NCBI RefSeq assembly: GCF_024580955.1
Contig: NZ_JANIKD010000010.1
Coordinates: 1-64,000, forward strand
Source: Corynebacterium sp. 122RC1
GTDB taxonomy: Bacteria; Actinomycetota; Actinomycetes; Mycobacteriales; Mycobacteriaceae
Reading direction: 5' to 3'
DNA length: 64,000 nucleotides
Shown: positions 54,615 to 63,839 of the stretch, piece after piece
Layout: each line of letters begins with the position of its first letter
Numbering within the stretch: the stretch's first letter is position 1
The notes under the pieces: generated by a model
Database searches by the model: none
Seen by the model: the letters and a program-made list of their open reading frames with translations, nothing else
Told to the model about the DNA's origin: nothing
Made by a program: the position numbers and the translations under genes

Positions 54615-55634
54615 TTACCAAGCGTTCATCACGTTGAGTACGCGCTGGTGGGTCTGGCCAAGCTGGTAGTTCCACTGAACCCAGTTATGTAGGCCGCTGC
54701 CTGGGTAATTGGTGGTCACGTTGAGGCCAGCGCCGGTGGCGGCGTTTGCCCAAGTGCGGGTGGAGGCGTTGGAGATCCACTCCAGGATGGAGCCGGAAAT
54801 GACGTCCTGGATGGCGTAGCCGGCGTCGCCTGGGCCCCACAGGCCGGAAGCTGCGGAAACGTAGATGTCCTGGCCTGGGTTCAGGCGGGAGATGTTGGAC
54901 ATTGGGTCGATCTGGTTACGCGAAGGAGTTACCGCGGTGCCGTAGAGAGAGTTGATAGACAGGCCGCCGATATCCAGCAGTGCCAAGCCGAGCATTGCGT
55001 TCATTGCGTAGCCGGAGAGGTTGAGGTAGCCCGAGTAGCTCATCGCCTGGCGGAACTGGCCTGGGTGGTTGGCAGCGAGGTTGATCGCGGCGGTGCCACC
55101 CATGGAGAGGCCAATCACGGAGTTGTTGTTGCGCGCAACGCCAAAGTTACCCTCGAGGTATGCGGGCAGCTCCTGGGAGAGGAAGGTGTCCCACATGTAG
55201 AGGTCGCCCTGAGCGTTGATTGGTTCAGCCCAGTTGGCGTAGAAGGAACCTGCGCCGCCCACTGGCATCACCAGGGTGATGTTGTTGTTCACATAGAGCT
55301 CGTGGGCGCGGGCGTCCACGGTCCAGGCGTTTGCAATGTTGGTGGCGCGGGCACCGTCGAGGAGGTACAGGCCCGCGTTGCCGCCGTTGAGTGCTGGCTG
55401 GATCTGCACGGGGATGTTCCGGCCCATGGCGTCGGACCACACGTCACAACGCTGAACCCAGTATGCAGCGGCATCCCAATCGCAGGTACCGGTTGCGTCT
55501 GGGCGCAGCCAGTCACGATTCGCGGCCGCAGCCTCACCAGTTCCGGCAACTACCAGGGCACCGGCGGTCACCACTGCTGCAGCGGTGGCAGTCACCTTCT
55601 TCCCCAGGTTCTTGAGGCTAGCTACGAAACTCAT
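54615..55634 (-). CDS. cmt2: corynomycolyltransferase Cmt2 (antigen 85 family)
   Basis: A 339-residue secreted mycolyltransferase without LGFP repeats. The signal peptide ends near 38 (GEAAAANRDW). The esterase domain carries the nucleophile in VIGLSMGGTAAINLA (near 170), the acid region SAASGLWGPGDAG and the His in SGLHNWVQWNYQL near the end. It should make trehalose dimycolate or mycolylate arabinogalactan. ATG 55634 follows GGAGAAAA. It is monocistronic with a strong terminator, and a palindromic GTTAC/GTAAC motif lies 60-75 bases upstream. Confidence 0.94.
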   Translation of the reverse strand: MSFVASLKNLGKKVTATAAAVVTAGALVVAGTGEAAAANRDWLRPDATGTCDWDAAAYWVQRCDVWSDAMGRNIPVQIQPALNGGNAGLYLLDGARATNIANAWTVDARAHELYVNNNITLVMPVGGAGSFYANWAEPINAQGDLYMWDTFLSQELPAYLEGNFGVARNNNSVIGLSMGGTAAINLAANHPGQFRQAMSYSGYLNLSGYAMNAMLGLALLDIGGLSINSLYGTAVTPSRNQIDPMSNISRLNPGQDIYVSAASGLWGPGDAGYAIQDVISGSILEWISNASTRTWANAATGAGLNVTTNYPGSGLHNWVQWNYQLGQTHQRVLNVMNAW

Positions 55635-55693
55635 TTTTCTCCTCTATTTTCGCGAGCGTTTCCTAAAGGACTTTCGCGTGATGAATCGAAAGT

Positions 55694-55709
55694 GTTACAG
55701 ACTGGTAAC
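55694..55709. promoter_or_regulatory. inverted GTTAC motif upstream of cmt2
   Basis: Positions 55694-55709 read GTTACAGACTGGTAAC, with 5-base arms inverted around 6 bases. Related TGTTACA words lie ahead of pks13 (45939-45946) and fadD32 (50652-50659). They recall GTAAC-type boxes bound by MtrA in actinobacteria; the assignment is inference. Confidence 0.35.
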
Positions 55710-55781
55710 AAACCCTATCAAACGTTGCCCCACAATGCAGCACGTAGATCTTCCGAAAACGCTTCTCACCACCCCCGTAGT

Positions 55782-57686
55782 CTAGCGAGGTGTATCCAGA
55801 TGAACGTCAATAGGCCAAGCAATGGGATACACTGCGGGGTCCACGTGCGGATCGTCAAAGTAGGTGGTGGGGTCGGGATCCAGCTCCAGCGTGCGGCCGA
55901 GGGTCAGGGAGAACTTAATGTTGGAGAGCACTCGTTGGGGATCCAGCGGAGCGCGGTAGGTTTCAAACATCTCCACCACATCCTCGGTGTAGAGCGCATT
56001 GCGGGCCAGCACCGCTTGCTCCTGGTCAATCCAGTGAAGCGGCACGCCGAGGTTCATTGCGGAGTCCGCAATTTGCCACTCAGTGGGCAAAAGCTTGTCA
56101 TGCCCAATGCGCCCGCCTTCGATGCGAGGTTGGCGCGCGGCGAGCGGGTTGGCCAAGCCCATCGGGTCCAGCACGCGCACGTCCAACGGCGCATTCATAC
56201 CGGTCACACCCAGATTCAGCATGCTCACCGTCAGAGGGGTGTTCGCTAGATCCGGGCCAGTGAACCCGCGCTCCACAGGCAGCCAGGTGTAGAGCACGCC
56301 GTCCAAGTCCGCGCGCTGCCCTTCCACAGGGGTAAACGTTGGCTCGGCCCGCACGGAAAGCAGCATCGCTGCGTTCTCCTCCAGGCCCACAGCGATCTGC
56401 TCGCGGTAGTCCGCCACCAGCGGCACCGCCAGGAAATCCTGCGCGAACATGGGGGCGTCGCCAGACTCGCGCCCGGTGTTCCACGTCCAGAACTCGCGCT
56501 CATCCACAACGCTCAGCTCACCGAGGTCACTCGGGGGTTCCCACTTGTGGCCATGCACACCGAGCGTCACCAGCGCGGCCCAACCGGCAACAGCGCACCA
56601 GGCAAAAGCAGGAGCGTACCGACGCCACCGCGTCAGCCCCTCAGCGTCTGCGAGGGCCACGGGAAGCACCGCCACCGGCAGCAGCAGGGTAAACAACGGC
56701 AACAGCAGCATGCGGCCGTGCATGAAATCCCCGCCCACGCGGATCACATAGAGAAGGTGCAATAGTGCCGCGAGCTCCACCAGCAGCACCGCCACTGCTG
56801 GGCGCCGCAGCCCCGCGAGGACTCCTTGGGTGGGGTCGGCGCTGGCTGCGTCGTCAATGCTTCTGCTCACGAGCACCCCCGCAACGAGAGCCAGGAGCAG
56901 AGGCAGCCACAGCCAGTACGGAGAGGCGAGGTCCAAGAGATATTCCCAACCGCTGCCCCACTGGGCGCCGGAGGCCGATTTTGCCACCGCCGTGTGCGGG
57001 ACGAGCAGCCCGTAGTAGCCCATACGGAAAAGCTGGTAAGCGGCAGGAAGAGGCAGTGCCACCGCCAAAATTGCGGCGCGGGCGCGCCAACTGCCGGCTG
57101 CGAGCAGCAGCAAGAGGCCCACTAGGCCGCCGTAAAGCGCCAATTCCGGACGGATCAGCCAGCTCATGCCCGCCCAGAACGCCAGTGGAAGCGCGCCACC
57201 AGTGCGCCGCACCCAGCGGACCAAAAGGAGCCAGAGCACTGCGATCCAGAAAATGGACAGGCCCCACTCAAGGCCGGAGGTGGCAAAGTCGCGCGCCGGC
57301 GGCAGGGCGATATAGATGAGCCCGCCGAGCGGAAGCAGCAGCACTCCGGTGCGGTGGCGCCACAGGCCGGTGGTGGCCCAGGTGGCAACACCCAACGCGG
57401 CAGTGCTAAACAGCAGAGCGAGCCATAGCGCAATGGATTCTAGGCGCACCTCCGGCAAAACCCATCCCACCAGGGCAATCAAGTACTGCCACAGGGTGGA
57501 AGTGTTGGCCTCCACTCGTTCACCGGCGTTGAACACGGGGCCGTTGCCGGCGAGGATGTTGCGGACGGTGCGCAGGACGATGAGGCCGTCGTCGCTCATC
57601 CAGCGGCGCTCCCACGCCCCCAGGAACGCCAAAAGGGCGACCGTCACCGCTGAAAGCAGTGCAGACTTTTGTGCAACAGAAGTCAC
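55782..57686 (-). CDS. aftB: AftB arabinofuranosyltransferase
   Basis: A 634-residue GT-C transferase that adds the terminal beta-(1->2)-linked arabinofuranose residues to arabinogalactan, the sites that are mycolylated. It has roughly ten membrane helices in the first 400 residues. An early catalytic loop contains RRWMSDDGLIVLRTVRNIL (paired Asp near 32-33). A soluble extracytoplasmic C-terminal domain follows. The GTG at 57686 is preferred because GAGGG lies 6 bases upstream; ATG 57716 is possible. It is 80 bases downstream of ubiA in the same operon order as Rv3805c-Rv3806c. Confidence 0.88.
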   Translation of the reverse strand: MTSVAQKSALLSAVTVALLAFLGAWERRWMSDDGLIVLRTVRNILAGNGPVFNAGERVEANTSTLWQYLIALVGWVLPEVRLESIALWLALLFSTAALGVATWATTGLWRHRTGVLLLPLGGLIYIALPPARDFATSGLEWGLSIFWIAVLWLLLVRWVRRTGGALPLAFWAGMSWLIRPELALYGGLVGLLLLLAAGSWRARAAILAVALPLPAAYQLFRMGYYGLLVPHTAVAKSASGAQWGSGWEYLLDLASPYWLWLPLLLALVAGVLVSRSIDDAASADPTQGVLAGLRRPAVAVLLVELAALLHLLYVIRVGGDFMHGRMLLLPLFTLLLPVAVLPVALADAEGLTRWRRYAPAFAWCAVAGWAALVTLGVHGHKWEPPSDLGELSVVDEREFWTWNTGRESGDAPMFAQDFLAVPLVADYREQIAVGLEENAAMLLSVRAEPTFTPVEGQRADLDGVLYTWLPVERGFTGPDLANTPLTVSMLNLGVTGMNAPLDVRVLDPMGLANPLAARQPRIEGGRIGHDKLLPTEWQIADSAMNLGVPLHWIDQEQAVLARNALYTEDVVEMFETYRAPLDPQRVLSNIKFSLTLGRTLELDPDPTTYFDDPHVDPAVYPIAWPIDVHLDTPR

Positions 57687-57765
57687 GGTTCGCCCTCGCC
57701 TATGCCCTTTGACCATGGGAAGTGATCTTAGCATCCACAGGGTAGAAGATCAGCTACCTTCGTGT

Positions 57766-58743
57766 TTACATGGCAGGAACCACATACGCCGCGATGGAAA
57801 TGCACAGCACCCAAGCGAGTGCCAGCAATTGCAGCGTGCGGTCGCGCAGCGCAATCTCATCCGGTGCCCCGCCTGCGCCGCGGTCAATGTCTGCTGCGTA
57901 ACGCAGGATAGCCACGGTGAACGGCACCATGGAAACCTGGTACCACACGCTGGCCGCGCCGGTTGCGCTGGCCGCCATTTCAAAGCCCCACAGGGAGTAG
58001 GCCATCACCACTGCAGTGGCGGAAAGGGTCCACACAAAGCGCAGGTAGGTGGGGGTGTAGCCCTCAAGGGCCTTGCGGATCTTCGCGCCAGACTTCTCCG
58101 CAAGCAAGATCTCGGCGTAGCGCTTACCAGCCGCCATGAACAGAGAGCCGAAGGCAGCCACCAGGAGGAACCACTGGGAGAGGTCAATGCCAGCAGCAAC
58201 GCCACCGCCCATTGCGCGGAGCATAAAGCCGGAGGAAACCAAGGCGATGTCGATCACCGGCTGATGCTTCCAGCCGAAGCAGTAGCCCAACTGCAGGGCA
58301 ATGTAGACCGCCATCACGATGGCCAGCCCGTGACCCGAAGAGGCAAAGTAGCTGATTGCCAAGCAGGCTACGATCAGCACCACCGCCATGCCGTAGGCCA
58401 AGTTCACCGGCAACACCCCTGCCGCGATTGGGCGGAAGCGTTTGGTGGGGTGGGCCCGGTCTGCGTCTACGTCACGGGCATCATTGATGAGGTAAATGGA
58501 GGAGGCCGCCATGCAGAACACAATGAACGCAATTGCAACGTCTACCAGCGTGCGCCCGTTGAACAGAGCTTCTGGGCCGGCCGCCAGAGGTGCGGCCAGC
58601 ACCAGCACGTTCTTCACCCATTGCTTGGGGCGCAGCGCCTTGATCATGCCGTCTGCCAAATTCTTGGGTGGCTGGCGCTTCTTCAGGTTGTCAATACCCT
58701 CGGTGTGTGGCTCGGAGCCAATCACAGGATGATGTTCGGTCAC
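57766..58743 (-). CDS. ubiA: decaprenyl-phosphate phosphoribosyltransferase (UbiA family)
   Basis: A 325-residue UbiA-type membrane prenyl/phosphoribosyltransferase, the Rv3806c counterpart, which joins PRPP to decaprenyl phosphate as the first step to decaprenyl-phosphoarabinose. The first Asp-rich motif is YLINDARDVDADRAHPTKRFRP (near 92-112) and a second acidic loop is near VIDIALVSSGF. Nine or so helices are predicted. The GTG at 58743 follows GGAGG; the longer in-frame extension lacks homology. It overlaps the PAP2 gene by 4 bases (GTGA), so they are coupled. Confidence 0.93.
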   Translation of the reverse strand: MTEHHPVIGSEPHTEGIDNLKKRQPPKNLADGMIKALRPKQWVKNVLVLAAPLAAGPEALFNGRTLVDVAIAFIVFCMAASSIYLINDARDVDADRAHPTKRFRPIAAGVLPVNLAYGMAVVLIVACLAISYFASSGHGLAIVMAVYIALQLGYCFGWKHQPVIDIALVSSGFMLRAMGGGVAAGIDLSQWFLLVAAFGSLFMAAGKRYAEILLAEKSGAKIRKALEGYTPTYLRFVWTLSATAVVMAYSLWGFEMAASATGAASVWYQVSMVPFTVAILRYAADIDRGAGGAPDEIALRDRTLQLLALAWVLCISIAAYVVPAM

Positions 58744-59291
58744 TTTGTTCCTCCAATGGCCGCTGCGGTTGCCGCACCCACGAGGGCTCCGGCTGCGACG
58801 TCGGTTGGATAATGCACCCCGAGCACAATACGCGAAAGCATCATCACTGGCACACCCAACAGCGGCAGTGGGTTGCGCGTAATCTTGGCCAAACACACCA
58901 GCGCGGCGGTGGTGGAGGTAGCGTGCGAGCTTGGGAAGCTCAACTTGCTTGGCGTGGACACACCGATGGCAATACGGGGATCATGCGGGCGCTTGCGGCG
59001 CACAATCCGCTTGATCACCACGCTTGCAGCATGGCTTACAAAGGCGGCGGCGATAAGCCGCACCCAGGCCTCACGGCGCTTAGCGTCCACCAATGCACCC
59101 ACCGCGCCGAGCGCCATCCAACCGAGGGCGTGCTCGCCGAAATGGCTGAGCCCCCGGGCCACCTTAAATACAGACTCATTGGCACCGATGAGTTGCTGCA
59201 CCCGCACAATGAGATCTGCTTCTGCCTGAGGCTCCTGAATGGCCCTGCGGAGCGGAGCACCCACCTGCGCCTGTAGCTTTTTAACGTTCAA
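58740..59291 (-). CDS. PAP2 phosphatase, decaprenylphosphoryl-phosphoribose phosphatase candidate (Rv3807c-like)
   Basis: A 183-residue PAP2 membrane phosphatase. The three motif parts are KRIVRRKRPHDPR, SFPSSHATSTTAAL and SRIVLGVHYPTDVAAG, with the catalytic His in each of the last two. It is the candidate for removing the 5-phosphate from decaprenylphosphoryl-phosphoribose, between UbiA and the epimerase. TTG 59291 is chosen because GGAG lies 8 bases upstream; GTG 59312 is the alternative. It starts inside the end of glfT2 and ends overlapping ubiA, giving a coupled glfT2-PAP2-ubiA operon. Confidence 0.88.
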   Translation of the reverse strand: MNVKKLQAQVGAPLRRAIQEPQAEADLIVRVQQLIGANESVFKVARGLSHFGEHALGWMALGAVGALVDAKRREAWVRLIAAAFVSHAASVVIKRIVRRKRPHDPRIAIGVSTPSKLSFPSSHATSTTAALVCLAKITRNPLPLLGVPVMMLSRIVLGVHYPTDVAAGALVGAATAAAIGGTK

Positions 59292-61221
59292 AGATCTTGC
59301 TCCAACCTTCACGGCTTGTCAGTTCACTGTGCGCCGCACGGTATTCACCACGCAAGCGATCAAACTGTTCAGCTACCTCTTTTTGCAGCCTGCGGGACTC
59401 TTTGAGCAGCGCCTTGGCCTGCTCACGGTCACGCTTGCGGTAGGTCACACCGCGGCCATCCGCCGTGGTCACGGTGGCGCCATCAAGGCGGGACAAGCTG
59501 AACCAACGCGCCTCCACTGGGGCGAGGTTCGCCTGTGGTACCTCGTGGTGCGCCAGGTCTTCCTTGGAAAGAGAGTGCTTGATGGACTTTGCCAGCCACA
59601 CGGCCTTCTTCACCGGCGCAAGGCGCCCGCCGATATCCCGGATGGGTACACCCGGAATGCCGGTTGGCTTTGGCAGCTCAGAGGCAGAGGGAAGCACCAC
59701 GGCGTCCGGGTATTCCTTGCGCATGGCGTTGATTCGCGGCAGGGAAGTTTCCAGGATGTCAAAGAGTTGGTCTGGGCCCGCGAGGAAGTCTTTCATGGCC
59801 TCGTTTTGGATGGCCACGGTGGAGTATTCCAAGCTGAGCAGGTGTTTGAAGGTGGCCTTCTGCATGGAGCGGATGATGCCGCCAACTGGACCATCGTGCT
59901 GCAAAGCGGCAACGATCAATCGGTTGCGCAAGTGGAAATAGGCCTGCCAGTCAATGGCATCGTCCTTGTCACTCCACGCCATGTGCCAGATCGCGATGCC
60001 TGGCCAGGTGGCGGTGGGGAAACCGTGTTGGCCGGCACGCAGCCCATATTCGGCATCATCCCACTTGATGAACAGCGGCAGTGGCTGCCCAATCTGTTCT
60101 GCCACCACGCGCGGGATCATGCACATCCACCAGCCGTTGTAATCAACGTCGATACGGCGGTGCAGGTCCACGGAGTTGGGGGTGCCGGGGAGGTCTCCTG
60201 GCTTACCTCGGTCAGACAGTGGGTGGCGGTAGAAGTCATGGTCGTAATGCACGTGCGGTGCGGAGGTCCACATGAAGTCATGGCGGCCCACAACCTCACC
60301 CATGGAGTGCAGGTGGGAGCGTTCCTGCAAGTTCAGCATCTGTCCACCGATGAGCATCGGGCTCTTCGCGTAGCGGGCAGCGGCGAGCGCGCGCAGGATG
60401 GAGTCCGGCTCGATCGCGATGTCATCATCCATGTAGAGGATGTATGGGGATTTCGCAGCACCGGCCTCGCCGTCACCGAGGGCCTCGTACATAATGCGGG
60501 AGTAGCCGCCGGAGCCACCCAGGTTGCCCTGGCGGAACTCAAAGAAGCGCCCCTCAAAGGCCTTGGTTGCCTCCTCATATCCGGGTAGGTCGGAGGGGTG
60601 TTGATTGCCTTGGTCGGGCATAATCACGGCATCGATGACTTCTTTGACCTCTGGATCCGAACCCAGCGCAGTGAGTGCGGCGACGGCGTCGGCAGGGCGG
60701 TTGAACGTGGGGATGCCCACGGTCACGCGCGGCTCGAAGGGGCCTACCTCGGTGCCGTCAGGCATGACCTGTGGTTTTGCAGCATGTGGGGCAAACCAGC
60801 CGGTGTTGTGAATCAGGATGTCGGTCTCCGCGGTGACCTCAAACCACAGCCAGCCGCCGTCTTCAAAGGTGGAAAGTGGCAGCTCAAAGATGGCTTGCTC
60901 GTTGTCCAGCACACGGCCGGTGACGGCCAAGCGGGCGCCGTCGATCTTGGAGCGGTACACATCAACTCTTGCCCGACCCTCTACCGTGACCTGCAGGTTC
61001 ACTTGGTCAAGCTGGGACCAGCGGCGCCAGTAGCTGGCGGGGAAGGCGTTGAAGTAGGTTTGGAAGCTGAGCTCGTCACCCGCGTGGAGCCGCACGCTGG
61101 TTCGGTCCTCCCACGCGGGCCGGCGGTGGTTTTTTTCATTTTCCAGAAGGTACAGCGATTGCACGTCATGTGGCTCACCCGCCACTGGCATGAGGAATCG
61201 CTGGAGCTGAAGCTCGTTCAT
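59281..61221 (-). CDS. glfT2: galactofuranosyltransferase GlfT2
   Basis: A 646-residue GT2 enzyme that polymerises the galactan chain with alternating beta-(1->5) and beta-(1->6) UDP-galactofuranose additions at the membrane. An N-terminal beta-barrel-like domain (about 1-160) precedes the GT-A domain with VTVGIPTFNRPADAVAALTA (near 167) and the DXD motif YMDDDIAIEP (near 268). The catalytic Asp and WWMCMIPR/IKWDDAEYGLR segments (near 365-390) are present. A helical C-terminal region follows. ATG 61221 (MNELQLQRFL) is used; the frame extends upstream without homology. The order matches Rv3808c. Confidence 0.95.
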   Translation of the reverse strand: MNELQLQRFLMPVAGEPHDVQSLYLLENEKNHRRPAWEDRTSVRLHAGDELSFQTYFNAFPASYWRRWSQLDQVNLQVTVEGRARVDVYRSKIDGARLAVTGRVLDNEQAIFELPLSTFEDGGWLWFEVTAETDILIHNTGWFAPHAAKPQVMPDGTEVGPFEPRVTVGIPTFNRPADAVAALTALGSDPEVKEVIDAVIMPDQGNQHPSDLPGYEEATKAFEGRFFEFRQGNLGGSGGYSRIMYEALGDGEAGAAKSPYILYMDDDIAIEPDSILRALAAARYAKSPMLIGGQMLNLQERSHLHSMGEVVGRHDFMWTSAPHVHYDHDFYRHPLSDRGKPGDLPGTPNSVDLHRRIDVDYNGWWMCMIPRVVAEQIGQPLPLFIKWDDAEYGLRAGQHGFPTATWPGIAIWHMAWSDKDDAIDWQAYFHLRNRLIVAALQHDGPVGGIIRSMQKATFKHLLSLEYSTVAIQNEAMKDFLAGPDQLFDILETSLPRINAMRKEYPDAVVLPSASELPKPTGIPGVPIRDIGGRLAPVKKAVWLAKSIKHSLSKEDLAHHEVPQANLAPVEARWFSLSRLDGATVTTADGRGVTYRKRDREQAKALLKESRRLQKEVAEQFDRLRGEYRAAHSELTSREGWSKIFER

Positions 61222-61323
61222 CGAAGAATGCCTTTCTATAGGAAGAAGTCCCCTACCACAGTAGTAGGGTGCCCCGACACACACCCGCTGCCACACCGCT
61301 GCAACCTCGCTATGCTGGCGGGC

Positions 61324-62769
61324 ATGAACCCGAAGGCGCTTGAAGTCCAGTTGTCACCCAGGCTTTTGTCCCGCATGCCGCACGCGCGCGGTCTCTCCGG
61401 AATCTTCGGCGCGGCGCTCGTCGGAACGCTCGGTACCTCGCTGGGCCTCGCATTGGGCGCTGCTCCTACTGCGGAAGCTCTGGTGGCGGAAGACGTGCGC
61501 ATCGTGGACCCCGCGGACCTCCTCACCTCCGAACAGGAACAGGAGCTCATCAGCACAACCGCTGAGGTGGGCCTGGATCCCAGCATCACCCACACCACTT
61601 ACCTGGTGTTTCGCAGCACCGCGGAATCCCTCAACGATGCAACGGTGAACTACGCCAAAGCCAACGACCCCCAACTACTCAGCCAAGACCAGCTGACCTT
61701 CGGTGACGGCCAGCTCATCTTTTCACTGGCCACCGAGGACCGAAACATGGGCGTCTACGCCGGCGAGGACGTTGCAAGCGCAATCTCACTCAACGCCAAC
61801 CTGGACTCCTATCTAGAAGCCATGCGCCCTGGGCTGCGGGACGGCGACTGGGCACTGGGGCTTGCCGACGGCGCCAGGGCGGTAGCGGGACAGGAGACCA
61901 GCGCGGGTTCTGGTGATGAAGAGATGAGCACTGCTACGAAGTGGACAATCGGCGGCCTGGTTGCTTCTGGCGTTGCATTAATCATTGGTGCGCTCGCTGC
62001 AATTGTGCGCAAAGAGCAGCGGACAAACGGGGAAAAGGCCAAGAAGGAGTTTGATGTGATCTCCAAAGGCTACGGCGACCTCGCACAACGCCTGGACCAA
62101 ATTGATGTGCGTGCTAACAGCCTCCGCAGCCCCCTGGTGAACGCCCAGCTGCGTTCCGAGTGGGACACAATCCGCCAAGGATTCCTCGATGCCCACGCGG
62201 GTTTTGACAAGCTGGAAGGGCTCACCCCCAACTCGGAGTTGAAGGAATTTCACAAGCGCCGCGAGGACATCAAGAGCATCCACACCCGCTTTCAGAAGGT
62301 GCAGCATGCCGAAAAGAACATTGACATGCTCTTTGCCATGGAAAACGGCGACGCTAACGTGCGCGCACGGCAGCTCAACAGACTGGTAGATGACATCACC
62401 AAAGCCCACGCCAACGCCGAGAAATCAACACACCAACACGCACTCGCAGACCTTGCCAAACGCGGTCGCGCCCTCCAACGCAACCTCAACGATGAGCACA
62501 TGCTTGAGGATTACGCCCGCCTGGTTGCCGACTATCAAATCGTGCTCAGCGAACTGAACAAAACCCAGTTCAAGAAGGCGGATACCACCAAAGCGCCAGG
62601 CCTTGACAGTGAAAACTACCGCCCAGGCTTCAACGCCACCAGCGTGCTGCCCTTCTACCTCATGCTCTCCACTCACAACTCCGCGGTGGCCGCCGCCAAC
62701 ACATCAAGCTCAACGAACACGAGCTTTTCCGGTGGGTTCAGCGGTTCCGGCGGTTCGGGGTCGTTCTAG
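61324..62769 (+). CDS. TPM-domain (DUF5129-like) membrane protein
   Basis: A 481-residue protein. A basic N-terminus and hydrophobic segment (GIFGAALVGTLGTSLGLALGA) act as signal or anchor. A TPM-type domain (about 55-195) contains DPADLLTSEQEQEL and YAGEDVASA. A membrane helix follows (KWTIGGLVASGVALIIGAL, near 205-225), then a long Glu/Lys/Arg-rich coiled-coil region (about 235-430). The C-terminus is Ser/Gly/Phe-rich (SFSGGFSGSGGSGSF), as in TPM proteins. The function is unknown. ATG 61324 or 61312. It is divergent from glfT2 (102-base gap). Confidence 0.75.
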   Translation: MNPKALEVQLSPRLLSRMPHARGLSGIFGAALVGTLGTSLGLALGAAPTAEALVAEDVRIVDPADLLTSEQEQELISTTAEVGLDPSITHTTYLVFRSTAESLNDATVNYAKANDPQLLSQDQLTFGDGQLIFSLATEDRNMGVYAGEDVASAISLNANLDSYLEAMRPGLRDGDWALGLADGARAVAGQETSAGSGDEEMSTATKWTIGGLVASGVALIIGALAAIVRKEQRTNGEKAKKEFDVISKGYGDLAQRLDQIDVRANSLRSPLVNAQLRSEWDTIRQGFLDAHAGFDKLEGLTPNSELKEFHKRREDIKSIHTRFQKVQHAEKNIDMLFAMENGDANVRARQLNRLVDDITKAHANAEKSTHQHALADLAKRGRALQRNLNDEHMLEDYARLVADYQIVLSELNKTQFKKADTTKAPGLDSENYRPGFNATSVLPFYLMLSTHNSAVAAANTSSSTNTSFSGGFSGSGGSGSF

Positions 62770-63377
62770 CGCTGGGGCTGAGCGGCGGCAGTTTGCCGCC
62801 GCGCCGTTTGACTCCGTGCTGTTTGACTCCGCACCGTTTGACTCCGCGCCGCGCGTTGAAGGAGCTGCCACATCAGCAGCGCTACCGCTGTGCCGATGCT
62901 GGCACCCACGAGGACGTCACTGAGCCAATGCACCCCTACGTAGAGGCGGTTTATGGCAACCAGCACCGCAACGATCCAGGCCGCTACCGTCCACCAACTG
63001 CGGGTGAGCACGCTGAGGACGGTGGCCAGAGCAAAGGCGGCGATGGCGTGCCCGGAGGGCATGCTTGGGTTTGTCTCCACCACGAGCCGCGCGGCCTCCA
63101 ATGGGCGTTCGCGGCCAATGAGGTGCTTCAGCGCTGAGGAGATGGTGATTGCCACGATCAACGTGAGGGCCGGATACAGGATCCGCGCCCAACGCAGGGC
63201 AGAATCCAATCGACGGGAGCGCAAGAAAATCACCACGGTGAGCACCACCGCCATCAATGTGACCCAGCGCGGTTGGAAAGCATCGCTAAGAAAAACCTGG
63301 GGTTCATTAAGCCAGGCCACTCGGTTGTCGATAAAAAACCGCCACACCGCTTGGTCAATGCTGTTGCTGCTGTTCAT
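62766..63377 (-). CDS. PAP2 family phosphatase
   Basis: A 203-residue membrane PAP2 phosphatase with motifs KHLIGRERPLEAAR, PSMPSGHAIAAFAL and NRLYVGVHWLSDVLVG, which place it with undecaprenyl-pyrophosphate/lipid phosphatases. The C-terminal 25 residues are a repeat of ARSQT/VRSQT units encoded by 15-base direct repeats (62807-62851). The stop overlaps the TPM gene stop by 4 bases. ATG 63377 is chosen because the first helix pattern follows; the in-frame region upstream has no homology. The substrate is not known. Confidence 0.85.
   Translation of the reverse strand: MNSSNSIDQAVWRFFIDNRVAWLNEPQVFLSDAFQPRWVTLMAVVLTVVIFLRSRRLDSALRWARILYPALTLIVAITISSALKHLIGRERPLEAARLVVETNPSMPSGHAIAAFALATVLSVLTRSWWTVAAWIVAVLVAINRLYVGVHWLSDVLVGASIGTAVALLMWQLLQRAARSQTVRSQTARSQTARRQTAAAQPQR
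62807..62851. repeat. 15-bp tandem repeat in the PAP2 C-terminus
   Basis: Three 15-base units with core GTTTGACTCCG (beginning at about 62807, 62822 and 62837) differ at one to three bases. They lie in frame in the PAP2 gene and code for the SQTAR/SQTVR tail, so changes in copy number would lengthen or shorten the tail without a frameshift. Confidence 0.75.
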
Positions 63378-63839
63378 GCTGTGCACCTCAACCCTCCATG
63401 CTTCTTCACTGCAAGGCTTAGAGCTTAGCGCGCCTTCGAAACGTAGCTTCATTTGGTGAATCGAGTACGCCGCCGAGCAGCATCACCATCGCCCAACCCT
63501 TAACCCCCCAGCCCTCACCCAACCCTTAACCCCCAGGCAACAGCACCGGATGCGGCCTTGGGGACGTCGGCATGCGCTCGGAATGCGATGGACATGCGCT
63601 CGGCACGCGCTCGGCGGAACAAGACACTTTGTTGGGTTTTGCCCCCAAAACAGACATTTTGCGCGCTGCCGCTGCCTGCGCGGGCTGGTTGAGTGTTTTC
63701 CAAGAAACGTTTCTTGCTCTTTGTCCAAGTTGAAAACGGCAGCGGCCATGGCCACCGTATCGCGGGCTCATGAGGCGCTCGCCCACTGTTGCAGGCGGGA
63801 CATCCCCCTTGCCTGCACGTGTTTTGGAAAGGACTCCTC
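63378..63839. other. intergenic region before the symporter operon
   Basis: This 462-base gap holds the promoter of the small symporter protein. It includes several copies of the word CGCTCGG (63575-63615) and the 16-base palindrome at 63701-63716. Several long open frames cross it on both strands, but none has a ribosome site or recognisable sequence. Confidence 0.5.
63701..63716. promoter_or_regulatory. perfect 16-bp palindrome, LacI-like operator candidate
   Basis: CAAGAAACGTTTCTTG is a perfect inverted repeat with the central CG often seen in LacI-family operators. It lies 124 bases upstream of the small symporter gene and is the only strong symmetric element in the region. The bound regulator is not encoded in the window. 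Confidence 0.55.

Noticed and set aside
60598-61323. Long upstream in-frame extension of the TPM-domain protein
   Set aside because: It runs antisense through glfT2 with low-complexity His/Gly/Val sequence; the family starts at 61324.
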